DNA of 37,041 nucleotides from an uncultured Rhodobiaceae bacterium (GCA_913051715.1 CAJXCG010000009.1:1-37041); one strand, 5' to 3'; counted from the first letter of the stretch, positions 1 through 7,886 are shown. The notes: generated by a model from the letters alone, not told the origin. Made by a program: numbers and translations.

Positions 1-1108
1 GCGACGAGCGCACCCCGGCGGCGGGTTCCAGCTCATATAGGGTGACAACCGGGCCGGGGCGCACGCGCCCGATTTTGCCGCGAATGCCGAAATCGCCCAA
101 CACGGTTTCCAGCAAGCGCGCATTGGCTTCCAGCGCATCTTTGCTGAGGTCGCGCGATTGACGCGGCGGGCGGTGCTCGGTCAGCAACCGCAAGGGCGGC
201 AATTCAAACGGCGTGGACGCATCAAGCGCAAGACTTGTTTGTGCTTCACGTGTCACGCGGCGTCCGCGCCGCGGCGGCGTTTTTTTATCATCAACTTGAA
301 TATTGCCCGCCATCGGTTCAGCACGGATATCGTCGACGCCATCCATCATGTCTTCGGGAACCTCTTCAGACGCAGCTGTTTGGGCTGGGCCAAACGCGTC
401 GGCTTGCGCCGCCGCCCCGACCCTCGGCATCAGCCCGCCCACCAAGCGCGCGCGCCACCCCGCCATTGCGTGCGGCAGCTTGGGTAAACTTTGCGGCAAT
501 CGTGATGCGGCCTTGGTCGCCAACCACAAAACCTGTCCGGCTTGCCTCAGCCAGCCACCTGCCAATAGCGCCAGCACGAGCGCCAGCGCGAGACCCGCCA
601 ACATCAGAAAAGAGGCCATCGGCGTGGACGGCGCGACAGCCAAACCATCCAGAACCGGCTGGAGCGCGCGCGCCTGAAGCTGGCCCAACGCGCCCCCGGG
701 AAACGGTGCACCCGCCTGCGTCGTTGCGCCGGTGAGTGCCAGCGCTGCGGCCGCCAATAAAACGGAAATAACAGCCAAAATACGCCTGAAATGTGGCAAG
801 TTTAGCGATGTGCGCGTGATGGCGCGATGCGCGGCGGCGGCGATCGGAATATAGGCAAACCAGACCGCATGGCCGAGCATTTGATAGGTAAAATCCGCAA
901 AAGCCGCGCCCCAAAAGCCCAGCCAATTTTTTGCCCGTCCGTCGGCCGCAACATTAAAGCTGGGGTCGGCCGGGTTATGGCTCACCAGCGCCAGCGCCGC
1001 AACTGCCAAAGCTGCCAGCGCCATCACGCCTGCGCTCTGACGCAGGCGCGGGCCGACATGCATCGCCATGGTATCAATGTGCGTGCGCGCGCGTTGCACA
1101 AGCCCCAT
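1..1108 (-). CDS. ftsK: DNA translocase FtsK, N-terminal part (runs off the window)
   Basis: The minus-strand frame opens at ATG 1108 and stays open to base 1, giving 369 residues of an incomplete protein. I translated it by hand. It has about four hydrophobic membrane segments (near residues 26-43, 70-94, 106-127 and 163-186), then a low-complexity linker, then the start of the cytoplasmic FtsK alpha domain (block LEANARLLETVLGDFGIRG followed by VRPGPVVTLYELEP). FtsK anchors at the division septum and pumps DNA to resolve chromosome termini. The motor (Walker A/B) and gamma DNA-reading domains lie beyond the window edge. The start codon overlaps the stop of the upstream aminotransferase by one base (TGATG), so the two are probably translationally coupled. 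The identification is firm; the exact ends of the membrane segments are approximate. Confidence 0.93.
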   Translation of the reverse strand, partial: MGLVQRARTHIDTMAMHVGPRLRQSAGVMALAALAVAALALVSHNPADPSFNVAADGRAKNWLGFWGAAFADFTYQMLGHAVWFAYIPIAAAAHRAITRTSLNLPHFRRILAVISVLLAAAALALTGATTQAGAPFPGGALGQLQARALQPVLDGLAVAPSTPMASFLMLAGLALALVLALLAGGWLRQAGQVLWLATKAASRLPQSLPKLPHAMAGWRARLVGGLMPRVGAAAQADAFGPAQTAASEEVPEDMMDGVDDIRAEPMAGNIQVDDKKTPPRRGRRVTREAQTSLALDASTPFELPPLRLLTEHRPPRQSRDLSKDALEANARLLETVLGDFGIRGKIGRVRPGPVVTLYELEPAAGVRSS

Positions 1109-2334
1109 CACGCCGCCCCCTTGGTGCCAAGATTGTAACTCTCCAGCCCGTCTTTGAGGCGTTTCAGCGCCGCCATCATGGTCTCCTGCTCGTCGACCAG
1201 CGCAATGCGAATATAGCTATGTGCCGGATTATCGCCGCGTGCATCATGGCGGGCAAGATACGCCCCGGGCAGCACCCGCACGCCCTGACTGGCCCAAAGA
1301 TGGCGCGCGGCCGCTTCACCGTCGCCGACATTCAACCACAGAAAAAACCCTCCGGCGGGTCGATAAAAATCATACGCGCCGGCGAAAATTGTTTCGGCGG
1401 CGGTGAATTTTTCTCGATATTTCTGGCGGTTTTCATGCACATGTGCGTCGTCCGACCAAGCAAGTGCCGCAGCATGCTGCACCGCCAAGGGCGATTGCGG
1501 GCCGGCAATGGCGCGCAACGCCGCCATCGCCGCCATGACACTGCGCCCCCCGGCACAAAATCCCGACCGCAGCCCCGGTAGATTTGATCGTTTCGACAAG
1601 GAGTGAAACACCATTAGCGGCAGGTCATTGTCGCCAGACGCCTGCATGAGTTGAAGCGCCGAAGGCGGCGGCGTCTGGTCGTATATTTCGGCGTAGCACT
1701 CATCCACCACCAGCAGGAAATTATGCGCGCGCGCCAGTTCCAGCAAGCGCGCCAGATAGCGCGCATCAGCGACTGCCCCTTGCGGGTTGGCGGGTGAGCA
1801 GAAATAAAACGCCTGGGCGCGCGCCAACAACTCCGGCGCAAGCGCGTCCAAATCGGGCAGATGCCCGGTCGCTGCAGTGGTCGGCAAATAAACCGGTTGC
1901 GCGCCCGCGCACAGCGCGGCGGCGGCATAAACTTGATAAAACGGGTTCGGCATCAACACCACGCCGTCGGGTTTTTGCGGTGCGATTTGCGCTGCCATGA
2001 ACAGGCCCTCGCGTGTGCCATTGACGGGCAAGATCTGGGTCGCTTCGTCGAGCACGTCTGTCGCCAAATCAAACCGACGGCTCAACCAACCGGCAACGGC
2101 GCTGCGCCATTGCGCGGTGCCGTCAATGGGTGGGTATTTGGCGTAACTGTCGCGCGCAGCCGAAAGCGCCTGCAAAACTTCCGGCGGCGGCGCGTGACGC
2201 GGCTCCCCGACGGCCAAAGACACCGGCGCTTGTGCTGGGGTCACATCGTCCAGCAGCGCGCGCAGCCGGACAAAGGGCGAGGGCGGCAGGGCGCCAAAAC
2301 GGCCAGAACCGTCCGGGCCAGAGCGATTTTGCAT
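1108..2334 (-). CDS. Class I PLP-dependent aminotransferase (DapC/AspC-like)
   Basis: A 408-residue fold-type I aminotransferase. Visible landmarks are N183 in the SPANPQG motif, D211 and Y214 in VVDECYAEIYD, and the PLP lysine K248 in FHSLSKRSNLPG. The SLSKRSNLPGLRSGF stretch is typical of succinyldiaminopimelate or aspartate transaminases, but the amino donor and acceptor cannot be set from sequence alone. A longer start (14 codons up) would run into a terminator hairpin. ATG 2334 has a GGAGG six bases upstream and is preferred; a second ATG four bases further upstream is too close to that GGAGG. The gene is coupled to ftsK through overlapping stop and start codons. Substrate role in lysine or peptidoglycan precursor synthesis is only an inference. 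Confidence 0.88.
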   Translation of the reverse strand: MQNRSGPDGSGRFGALPPSPFVRLRALLDDVTPAQAPVSLAVGEPRHAPPPEVLQALSAARDSYAKYPPIDGTAQWRSAVAGWLSRRFDLATDVLDEATQILPVNGTREGLFMAAQIAPQKPDGVVLMPNPFYQVYAAAALCAGAQPVYLPTTAATGHLPDLDALAPELLARAQAFYFCSPANPQGAVADARYLARLLELARAHNFLLVVDECYAEIYDQTPPPSALQLMQASGDNDLPLMVFHSLSKRSNLPGLRSGFCAGGRSVMAAMAALRAIAGPQSPLAVQHAAALAWSDDAHVHENRQKYREKFTAAETIFAGAYDFYRPAGGFFLWLNVGDGEAAARHLWASQGVRVLPGAYLARHDARGDNPAHSYIRIALVDEQETMMAALKRLKDGLESYNLGTKGAA

Positions 2335-2344
2335 GCATACCTCC

Positions 2345-2380
2345 AAAAAAGCCCGCGAAGCATGATGCTTCACGGGCTTT
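2345..2380 (-). terminator. Rho-independent terminator after amt
   Basis: On the minus strand, about 85 bases after the amt stop codon, there is a long inverted repeat with arms of 14-15 bases (AAGCCCGTGAAGCAT and ATGCTTCGCGGGCTT, one G-T wobble), a very short loop, and a run of six T. It lies just before the aminotransferase ribosome-binding site, so it separates the amt transcript from the aminotransferase-ftsK transcript. Confidence 0.85.
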
Positions 2381-2466
2381 CCGCGAATCAGCCTGTCCTA
2401 CAATACCGCGTCTTTCGCATGGCGGTCAAAGCGGCTTTTGGACAGTGGATTATTCTGCGCGCCGGC

Positions 2467-3687
2467 TTATCGACTGATACCGGCCTCCGGGCGCGCCGCG
2501 ACTTTATGGATGGTGAGATCGGCGCCCGCCTGCTCTTCTTCCTCGCTCAGACGAATACCCATAAACGCCTTCAGACCACCATATACGATGAAACCGCAGA
2601 CCAGCGCGAAGCCGCAGCCGACAAGCGTGCCGACCAGTTGCGCGGCAAAACTCACCCCGCCAAGGCCACCCAATGCTTGTGTGCCGAAAATGCCCGCAGC
2701 AAGACCACCCCACGCACCCGCAAGCCCGTGTAACGGCCACACGCCCAGCACATCGTCAATCTGCAAACGTTCCTGACATAGCTGGAAGAAATAGACGAAC
2801 AAGACGCCTGCAACGCCGCCGGTAATCAAAGAACCGATAGGGTGCATCACGTCGGAACCCGCGCAGACCGCAACAAGACCCGCCAGCGCGCCATTATGCA
2901 CGAAGCCGGGGTCGGCGCGCCCAACAATCAGCGCGGCCAGAATGCCACCGACCATCGCCATCAGGGAGTTCACCGCGACCAGACCGGACACGCCTTCCAG
3001 CGATTGCGCGCTGACCACGTTGAAGCCGAACCAGCCAATGCACAAAAGCCAGCTGCCCAGCGCCAGCCACGGAATGGATGACGGCGGAAACGCCGTGCCG
3101 CGGTCGCCATAGCGTCCGGTGCGTGCGCCCAGAACAATGACCGCCGCCAACGCCAACCAGCCGCCGACGCCGTGCACAACGACCGAGCCGGCGAAATCAT
3201 GAAAGCTCGCGCCGAAGGTTTCTTCGAGCCAAGCCTGAAAGCCGAAATTGCCGTTCCAGATCATGCCTTCGAAAAACGGATATACCACCGCAACGATCGC
3301 GCCCGATGCCAGTAATTGCGGCACAAAACGCGCGCGCTCGGCAATGCCACCAGAAATAATCGCCGGAATGGCCGCCGCAAATGTCAGCAGAAAGAAGAAT
3401 TTAATGAGCGTTAATCCCTGTGGCCCGAAAGTTTCGCTTTCACCGTCACCGCTAATGACCGACGCGCCAGCCAAAAAATCGACCCCATAGGCAACCGAAT
3501 AGCCGATAAAGAAATAGGCAATGGTCGACATGGCAAAATCGGAAATGATCTTGACCATCGCATTGACCTGATTTTTTTCTCGGACTGTGCCAACTTCCAA
3601 GAATGCGAAACCTGCATGCATTGCGAACACCAGAATCGCGCCCATAAGCAAAAAGAAGACGTCGCCGCCTACAATATTATTTTCCAT
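2467..3687 (-). CDS. amt: Ammonium transporter, Amt family
   Basis: A 406-residue integral membrane protein with about 11 hydrophobic segments and no cleavable signal peptide. It has the Amt signature around residues 163-180 (HDFAGSVVVHGVGGW) and the pair of pore histidines, H172 and H320, matching E. coli AmtB H168 and H318. It should conduct ammonium across the inner membrane under nitrogen limitation. The ATG at 3687 has GGGAGA upstream, and a sigma-54 type promoter lies at 3718-3733. Unusually, no glnK (PII) gene is next to it: the downstream neighbour is a terminator and the upstream neighbour is the divergent hydroxylase gene. Family assignment is firm; regulation by NtrC is inferred from the promoter. 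Confidence 0.96.
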   Translation of the reverse strand: MENNIVGGDVFFLLMGAILVFAMHAGFAFLEVGTVREKNQVNAMVKIISDFAMSTIAYFFIGYSVAYGVDFLAGASVISGDGESETFGPQGLTLIKFFFLLTFAAAIPAIISGGIAERARFVPQLLASGAIVAVVYPFFEGMIWNGNFGFQAWLEETFGASFHDFAGSVVVHGVGGWLALAAVIVLGARTGRYGDRGTAFPPSSIPWLALGSWLLCIGWFGFNVVSAQSLEGVSGLVAVNSLMAMVGGILAALIVGRADPGFVHNGALAGLVAVCAGSDVMHPIGSLITGGVAGVLFVYFFQLCQERLQIDDVLGVWPLHGLAGAWGGLAAGIFGTQALGGLGGVSFAAQLVGTLVGCGFALVCGFIVYGGLKAFMGIRLSEEEEQAGADLTIHKVAARPEAGISR

Positions 3688-3717
3688 TTGAAATCTCCCA
3701 CAACAATGGCTTTTTTC

Positions 3718-3733
3718 AGCAAGAACCGTGCCG
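3718..3733 (-). promoter_or_regulatory. Sigma-54 (-24/-12) promoter of amt
   Basis: Read on the minus strand the site is CGGCACGGTTCTTGCT. It carries the invariant GG and GC pairs exactly 10 bases apart and differs from the consensus TGGCACG-N4-TTGCW only at the first base. Transcription would begin near 3707, about 20 bases before the amt ATG. I did not find a clear NtrC enhancer palindrome upstream, although isolated TGCAC and GTGCA half-sites occur at about 3805-3855. Confidence 0.75.
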
Positions 3734-3870
3734 TCTTATAGAAATTAGCAAGCATCTGTTTTAACGGGATTTTTTGGCTTGAGGGGCTGTTGGTCGTCTG
3801 CGTATGCACAAAATTTCACCAGCTTGTCCGGGTGGCTGGACATATATTGTGCAAGGGAGGCGTAAAAGGC

Positions 3871-3945
3871 ATGAGCAAACGCCGAGCTGCGACGCCGCGG
3901 CCCATGTTGCGGGCTGGACGCTGCGCGCCGAATGGGGCAGTCTGA
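3871..3945 (+). CDS. Possible 24-residue upstream ORF before the hydroxylase
   Basis: A short frame starts at ATG 3871, shortly after AAGGGAGG (3854-3861), and ends with TGA five bases before the ATG of the hydroxylase gene. The peptide is basic (MSKRRAATPRP and on) and resembles nothing I know. The main gene's own start has no convincing ribosome-binding site, so this frame could couple translation to it. It could also be chance: the first 49 codons of the hydroxylase frame (from ATG 3804) overlap it in another register. Confidence 0.3.
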   Translation: MSKRRAATPRPMLRAGRCAPNGAV

Positions 3946-3950
3946 CCCGC

Positions 3951-5288
3951 ATGACAACCAAAGCCAAGCCCACCGATCAGGCCATTGCTGGCGCGCCCGC
4001 GCGTGCCGAAAGCGCGCGGTGTGACGTAGCCGTCTTGGGGCGTGGCAACTCCGCCGCGCTGACGGCGCTGGCACTGGCACAAAGCGGGTTTTCGGTATGG
4101 GCCGAGTTGGTACATGGTGATGTACAACCCGCGGCACAACCACCAAGCGACGCGCGCGATACTAGGTGGCAGCGGGTTTTGGCACTCAGCCCCGGCGCGC
4201 GCCGCGCGCTGGAAACGCTGGGCGTGTGGCAACGCCTGAAGGCCGGCCATGCGCCCGTGGCGGACATTGCCGTTGGCGGGCCGAACCATGGCGACCTGCC
4301 TTTGCGATTTGCCGATGCAAAAACCCCCGACCGGCCCGTCGATGTGCTGTCACATATTGTCAGCTTGGCGGATCTGACCGAAGCTATCGGCGATACGCTG
4401 CGCGCGTGCACCGCGTTGGGCGGCGCAGCGCAAATTTCGGCTGCCGCGCACGATTTCAACCCGCAAACAGGCACGCTGACATTTGCCGACACCACGCAGC
4501 TGCGCGTCAATTTGCTTGTCGATGCCAGCGGCGCGCAATCGCAGTGGCGCACGCGCGCAGGCATCGCTTGTCTGCATTATGATTATCGCAGCCATGCGCT
4601 GAGTGCGGAAGTCGCGCTTGGTGCGCCGCATGGGCAGGTTGCGCGGCAGGTTTTTCTGGCCGACGGGCCGCTGGCAATTTTGCCATTGCCTGCGCCGACG
4701 CGCGCCGCACTCGTCTGGTCACTGCCCGCGCGCAAAGCCGCGGCGCTGGCGCAATGTGATGAAGATGTGTTTAATCATGAGCTAAATGTCGCCGCGCGAA
4801 CGCTGGTCGGCCCGTTCGAGCATTTGGCGCTGGCAGGGCCGCGCGCCTACCAGCCGCTCAAAGCGCAAATCGCCGAAGCCTTTACCGGCACGCGCCTCGC
4901 GCTGGTCGGTGAGGCCGCGCATGTCATTCATCCGCTTGCGGGGCAGGGCATGAACCTCACTTTGCGCGACATTGGCGCGCTGGTCGACACGCTGTGCGAG
5001 GCGCGGCGGCTGGGGCTTGCGTGCAGCGATGCGACAATGCTGGAAAATTATGCCCGCTTGCGCCGCGCCGATGCGCTGGCCGGCGCGTTTGGCACTCATG
5101 GCTTGGCCGAGATTTTTTCCGGACCACGCCCAATGCGTGCCGTGGCCGCCACAGGCTTGCGCGGCGTTGGCTTTATTGCCGATAATTGGCCCGAACTGAA
5201 AAATGCGTTCCGGCGGCAGGCCGACCAGGGTTTGGGGCCGCTTTCGGATCTGTTTGCGGGCGCGCCAAGCTCAGAAAAGACGCGCTAG
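3951..5288 (+). CDS. UbiH/UbiF-type FAD-dependent hydroxylase
   Basis: A 445-residue flavoprotein monooxygenase of the ubiquinone-biosynthesis type, which would hydroxylate a ring carbon of a polyprenyl-phenol intermediate. The FAD dinucleotide loop is at residues 30-35 but reads GRGNSA instead of GxGxxG. The second FAD motif is clear ([17 protein letters not shown], residues 320-336). A middle [15 protein letters not shown] block matches the family's DG motif only loosely. ATG 3951 is chosen because homologous sequence begins soon after; the frame is open back to ATG 3804. It converges on the Trm112 gene, and the stop codons overlap within CTAG. Which ring position it acts on, or whether it is a divergent paralogue, cannot be told. 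Confidence 0.85.
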   Translation: MTTKAKPTDQAIAGAPARAESARCDVAVLGRGNSAALTALALAQSGFSVWAELVHGDVQPAAQPPSDARDTRWQRVLALSPGARRALETLGVWQRLKAGHAPVADIAVGGPNHGDLPLRFADAKTPDRPVDVLSHIVSLADLTEAIGDTLRACTALGGAAQISAAAHDFNPQTGTLTFADTTQLRVNLLVDASGAQSQWRTRAGIACLHYDYRSHALSAEVALGAPHGQVARQVFLADGPLAILPLPAPTRAALVWSLPARKAAALAQCDEDVFNHELNVAARTLVGPFEHLALAGPRAYQPLKAQIAEAFTGTRLALVGEAAHVIHPLAGQGMNLTLRDIGALVDTLCEARRLGLACSDATMLENYARLRRADALAGAFGTHGLAEIFSGPRPMRAVAATGLRGVGFIADNWPELKNAFRRQADQGLGPLSDLFAGAPSSEKTR

Positions 5289-5476
5289 GCTTCCAACGGG
5301 CGCGCTTCTTCCGGCAACATGATCGGAATGCCGTCGCGGATCGGATAGGCCAGTTTGGCGGCCTCCGACACTAATTCTTGCGCGTCCGCATCATAGCGCA
5401 GGCTTGTGCGTGTCACCGGACAGACGAGCATGTCCAGCAAGGCCTTATCGGGGGCGGGGGAAGCGGGTTCACTCAT
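5285..5476 (-). CDS. Trm112 family protein (UPF0434/YcaR-like)
   Basis: A 63-residue protein of the Trm112/YcaR family, with the core [17 protein letters not shown] followed by [14 protein letters not shown]. In eukaryotes and archaea Trm112 proteins activate methyltransferases; the bacterial role is less clear. The zinc-knuckle position is reduced to a single cysteine (C19), since CPxC is CPVT here. It is the last gene of a minus-strand run from the thioredoxin gene, starting 24 bases after the LON-domain gene. A UbiH-type gene, Trm112 and a LON-domain gene are, to my knowledge, frequent neighbours in alphaproteobacteria. Confidence 0.9.
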   Translation of the reverse strand: MSEPASPAPDKALLDMLVCPVTRTSLRYDADAQELVSEAAKLAYPIRDGIPIMLPEEARPLEA

Positions 5477-5499
5477 GGTGTGCTCATTCTACCGTAGTA

Positions 5500-6168
5500 T
5501 CATTGTACCGAATTATCATTGCTGCCCGTCGCCATTGCCATTTGCGCCAATACCATTTCGGTGAGCGCGATTAAAATCTCGGCGCGCTCGGCGAGGCTTT
5601 CGGCTTCCAGCAGGGCTTGTTTTTCTTTCAGCCCATAGGGGCTGATAATCGACAGGGAATTGACCAGCGCCTCATTGCCGGACTGCTCGATCGCCTCCCA
5701 ATCGGCCGACATATTATTGGCTTCGAGATAGCGCCGCAGCACATCGACCAGCCCGTCGCGATTGACATCAAGCGCACCGACATCAGCAATCAGGTCATTG
5801 CCATAAGCGCGATAATCAGCCTCGACCTGCCGATAGGGCGTCAGGACTTGCAATTCTTGGTTCACGCGGAAACGGGCGATACCGGTCAAGCTGACAATCA
5901 TGCGCCCATCATCGGTTTCGCTGAACGAGGTGATGCGCCCGACACAGCCAACCTGTTGCAGCGGCGCACCGTCATCGGCGGCTTCGTCGCCGGGCTGGAT
6001 TATGCCCAGCACCCGCCCACGCCCCAGCGCGTCTTCAAACATCGACAAATAACGCGGCTCGAAAATATTCAGCGGCAACTGGCCGCGCGGCAGCAAAAGC
6101 GCGCCCTCCAGCGGAAATACGGGCAGTTGTTCGGGCAATTGGTCGACGGTTTCATAAAAAGCGGGCAT
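5500..6168 (-). CDS. LON substrate-binding domain protein
   Basis: A 222-residue protein made of the N-terminal substrate-binding domain of Lon protease alone. It starts with PEQLPVFPLEGALLLPRGQL and has the LNIFEPRYLSMFEDAL block; there is no AAA+ ATPase or protease domain. Such stand-alone LON-N proteins are common, and a role as adaptor or proteostasis factor is assumed but not proved. ATG 6168 follows AGGA at a suitable spacing and lies eight bases after the stop of the thioredoxin-TPR gene. Co-transcription with a chaperedoxin fits a proteostasis role; this is inference. Confidence 0.92.
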   Translation of the reverse strand: MPAFYETVDQLPEQLPVFPLEGALLLPRGQLPLNIFEPRYLSMFEDALGRGRVLGIIQPGDEAADDGAPLQQVGCVGRITSFSETDDGRMIVSLTGIARFRVNQELQVLTPYRQVEADYRAYGNDLIADVGALDVNRDGLVDVLRRYLEANNMSADWEAIEQSGNEALVNSLSIISPYGLKEKQALLEAESLAERAEILIALTEMVLAQMAMATGSNDNSVQ

Positions 6169-6176
6169 CTGGATTC

Positions 6177-7082
6177 CTAACTGAACAAAATAGATGACAG
6201 CCGCCGGCGCGCCGCCGCGACGAGCTCGTCGCCAGCACCATAAGCATCAAAAAATTCGAGGAGTTGCTTGCGCGCGCGCTCGTCTTCCCAATCGCGCTTG
6301 CGGGCAATGATTTCCAGCAAGGCATCCATGGCATGTTCGCGCTCGCCGGCACCGTGATAGACAAGCGCAAGGTCAAAGCGCGCCTGATGATTATTCGGCT
6401 CGCCTGCCAGCGTCTCCAGCAGGTCGCCGGTGTCATCGCCCAGCGCGTCCGATTTTGCCGCCAGCGCCAGCGTCGCCCGCGCCGCAGCAATTTCGGGATC
6501 GGATGAATTTTCTGGTGCCATGGCGAGAATCTGCTCGGCCTGCGCCAGATTTCCCGCAGCGAAATGGGCTTGTGCGAGACCCGCAATAGCCCCGTTATGG
6601 GCCGGGTCTTGTTCCAGAACCTGACCGTAGGCCTGCGCGGCCGTCGCCATATCGCCCTGGTCCATCGCATGGGAAGCCATGGCAAGCATTTCTTCCACCG
6701 GTGAGGCACCCAATTCATCGTCCAAATGCCGCGTTACGAATTCCTTGATCTGGCTTTCGGGCAGCGCGCCCATAAACCCGTCAACCGGGCGCCCGCCCTT
6801 GAACGCGAAAACCGCCGGAATGGACTGAACCTGTAATTGCTGGGCGACGGCGGGGTGCTCGTCAATATTCATTTTTGCCAGACGCACCGCACCATTGGCT
6901 TGCGCGGTGACCTGTTCGAGCAATGGCGTCAACTGCTTACACGGCCCGCACCATGGTGCCCACAAATCCAGCAACACAAGCTGCGTCGCCGAAGCCTCGA
7001 TGACATCGGCCATGAAACTCTCGGTTGTGACGTCGACGATGGTTGCAGCACCAGCCTCCGGCGTCGGGGAAATCGTGTCCAT
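6177..7082 (-). CDS. cnoX: Thioredoxin-TPR chaperedoxin (CnoX/YbbN-like)
   Basis: A 301-residue cytoplasmic protein. Residues 15-125 form a thioredoxin domain with an intact WCGPC active site (residues 44-48). The rest is helical TPR-like sequence with several alanine-rich repeats. This is the architecture of CnoX (YbbN), a redox-linked holdase that protects proteins during oxidative stress and hands them to GroEL or DnaK. E. coli CnoX lacks the catalytic cysteines, whereas this one, like the Caulobacter protein, should be a working oxidoreductase. ATG 7082 follows AAAGGA at good spacing. A frame extension to 7169 has no ribosome-binding site and would overlap the promoter. Confidence 0.93.
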   Translation of the reverse strand: MDTISPTPEAGAATIVDVTTESFMADVIEASATQLVLLDLWAPWCGPCKQLTPLLEQVTAQANGAVRLAKMNIDEHPAVAQQLQVQSIPAVFAFKGGRPVDGFMGALPESQIKEFVTRHLDDELGASPVEEMLAMASHAMDQGDMATAAQAYGQVLEQDPAHNGAIAGLAQAHFAAGNLAQAEQILAMAPENSSDPEIAAARATLALAAKSDALGDDTGDLLETLAGEPNNHQARFDLALVYHGAGEREHAMDALLEIIARKRDWEDERARKQLLEFFDAYGAGDELVAAARRRLSSILFS

Positions 7083-7133
7083 GGAAAATCCTTTCGTTGT
7101 TAAGATGGGGCTTTTGCAACCGATTGCCAACCC

Positions 7134-7163
7134 CAGATATTGCCGCAGGTCGGGGCTTGTCAA
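7134..7163 (-). promoter_or_regulatory. Candidate sigma-70 promoter of cnoX
   Basis: On the minus strand TTGACA (7163-7158) is followed after 18 bases by TATCTG (7139-7134), about 50 bases upstream of the cnoX start. The -35 is perfect and the -10 weak. It overlaps the -35 of the divergent tRNA promoter. Confidence 0.45.
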
Positions 7164-7185
7164 ATTCATGCCGATGGTGCATAAA
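7157..7185 (+). promoter_or_regulatory. Candidate sigma-70 promoter of tRNA-Gly
   Basis: TTGTCA (7157-7162), a 17-base spacer and CATAAA (7180-7185) lie 33 bases before the mature tRNA end. The expected transcript start is near 7192. The leader contains a small inverted repeat (CGTCT, six bases, AGACG) before the tRNA. Confidence 0.45.
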
Positions 7186-7218
7186 TCGCGTCTCCGTTCA
7201 GACGGATATTTCTGCGAC

Positions 7219-7293
7219 GCGGGCGTAGCTCAGGGGTAGAGCACAACCTTGCCAAGGTTGGGGTCGTGAGTTCGAATCTCATCGCCCGCTCCA
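7219..7293 (+). tRNA. tRNA-Gly (anticodon GCC)
   Basis: A complete cloverleaf: acceptor stem GCGGGCG (7219-7225) pairs with CGCCCGC (7283-7289). The D arm is GCTC...GAGC. The anticodon stem CAACC/GGTTG encloses loop TTGCCAA with anticodon GCC at 7251-7253. The T arm has GTGAG-TTCGAAT-CTCAT. The discriminator base is T (7290) and the CCA end is encoded (7291-7293). It reads glycine codons GGC and GGU. Confidence 0.97.
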
Positions 7294-7350
7294 GAAATTT
7301 GGTTTGCGCTTTCTCTCTAATCAAGCTGAAGGGATTGAACCGCGAGTTTA

Positions 7351-7380
7351 TATTTGGCCTATTTTGGCCTATCTTGGCCT
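7351..7380 (+). repeat. Three tandem 10-bp repeats between tRNA-Gly and merC
   Basis: Three copies in a row of a 10-base unit, each ending in TTGGCCT (TATTTGGCCT, ATTTTGGCCT, ATCTTGGCCT). The period is close to one helical turn. They sit 58 bases after the tRNA and about 80 bases before the merC-like start, where an operator could lie. No function is known. Confidence 0.6.
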
Positions 7381-7461
7381 TGTGCGACACAGGCTTTTCT
7401 GCTTGGATTTTGGCATTAATATTTGCGAAGTCGTGTTTTCTAACAAATCGGGTGCGGGCGC

Positions 7462-7863
7462 ATGTCTATCAAAACAGAATATATTGGGTTGGCTGACAAA
7501 TTTGCCGTCTCAACATCGACTGTTTGTGCCGTTCACTGCCTTGCGCTGCCATTTTTTATCGGGGTGTTTCCGGCCATCAGCGCCACGTTTTTCGGCGAAG
7601 AGGCCTTCCATGTCTGGCTGCTTTGGGCAGTCATTCCGTTAAGCGTCTTTGGCCTGTCGCTTGGCTGTAGCCGCCACAAAAACAAGTCCGTATTGATTGC
7701 CGGCGCTGCCGGGATTGCTTTTCTGATTTTTGCCGCCATTGCCGGACACGATTTGTTGGGCGAAAATGGCGAGCGCGCGACAACGCTGCTGGGTGCCACA
7801 TTTATCGCGCTGGCGCATATCCGCAATTTCAGGCTGTGCCGACACGTCGATTGCGACCATTAA
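7462..7863 (+). CDS. MerC domain membrane protein
   Basis: A 133-residue protein with four hydrophobic segments and the MerC signature near the N terminus (STSTVCAVHCLALPF, cysteines C22 and C26). MerC proteins of mercury operons take up Hg(II). Chromosomal relatives outside mer operons are common in marine proteobacteria and may handle other metals or have another role. No merR, merA or merT is nearby, so mercury resistance should not be inferred. The C terminus carries C-R-H-V-D-C-D-H, a possible extra metal-binding cluster. ATG 7462 has a G-rich stretch upstream but no strong ribosome-binding site. It converges on the Sel1-repeat gene. Confidence 0.88.
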   Translation: MSIKTEYIGLADKFAVSTSTVCAVHCLALPFFIGVFPAISATFFGEEAFHVWLLWAVIPLSVFGLSLGCSRHKNKSVLIAGAAGIAFLIFAAIAGHDLLGENGERATTLLGATFIALAHIRNFRLCRHVDCDH

Positions 7864-7886
7864 ACAAAAACTGAAGACGCACGATC

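Noticed and set aside
246-261. parS-like TGCTTCACGTGTCACG in ftsK
   Set aside because: About five mismatches from the parS palindrome; it shares only the CACGTG core.
366-926. 186-codon minus-strand open frame
   Set aside because: It overlaps ftsK in another frame; the ftsK frame continues through with membrane segments and the alpha-domain motif.
1861-2733. 290-codon plus-strand open frame
   Set aside because: It lies opposite the aminotransferase and amt genes, which have clear motifs; the translation is Arg/Ala-rich without family features.
7294-7461. Possible island insertion at the tRNA-Gly 3' end
   Set aside because: No integrase, no direct repeat of the tRNA 3' end, and the next genes look native in composition.
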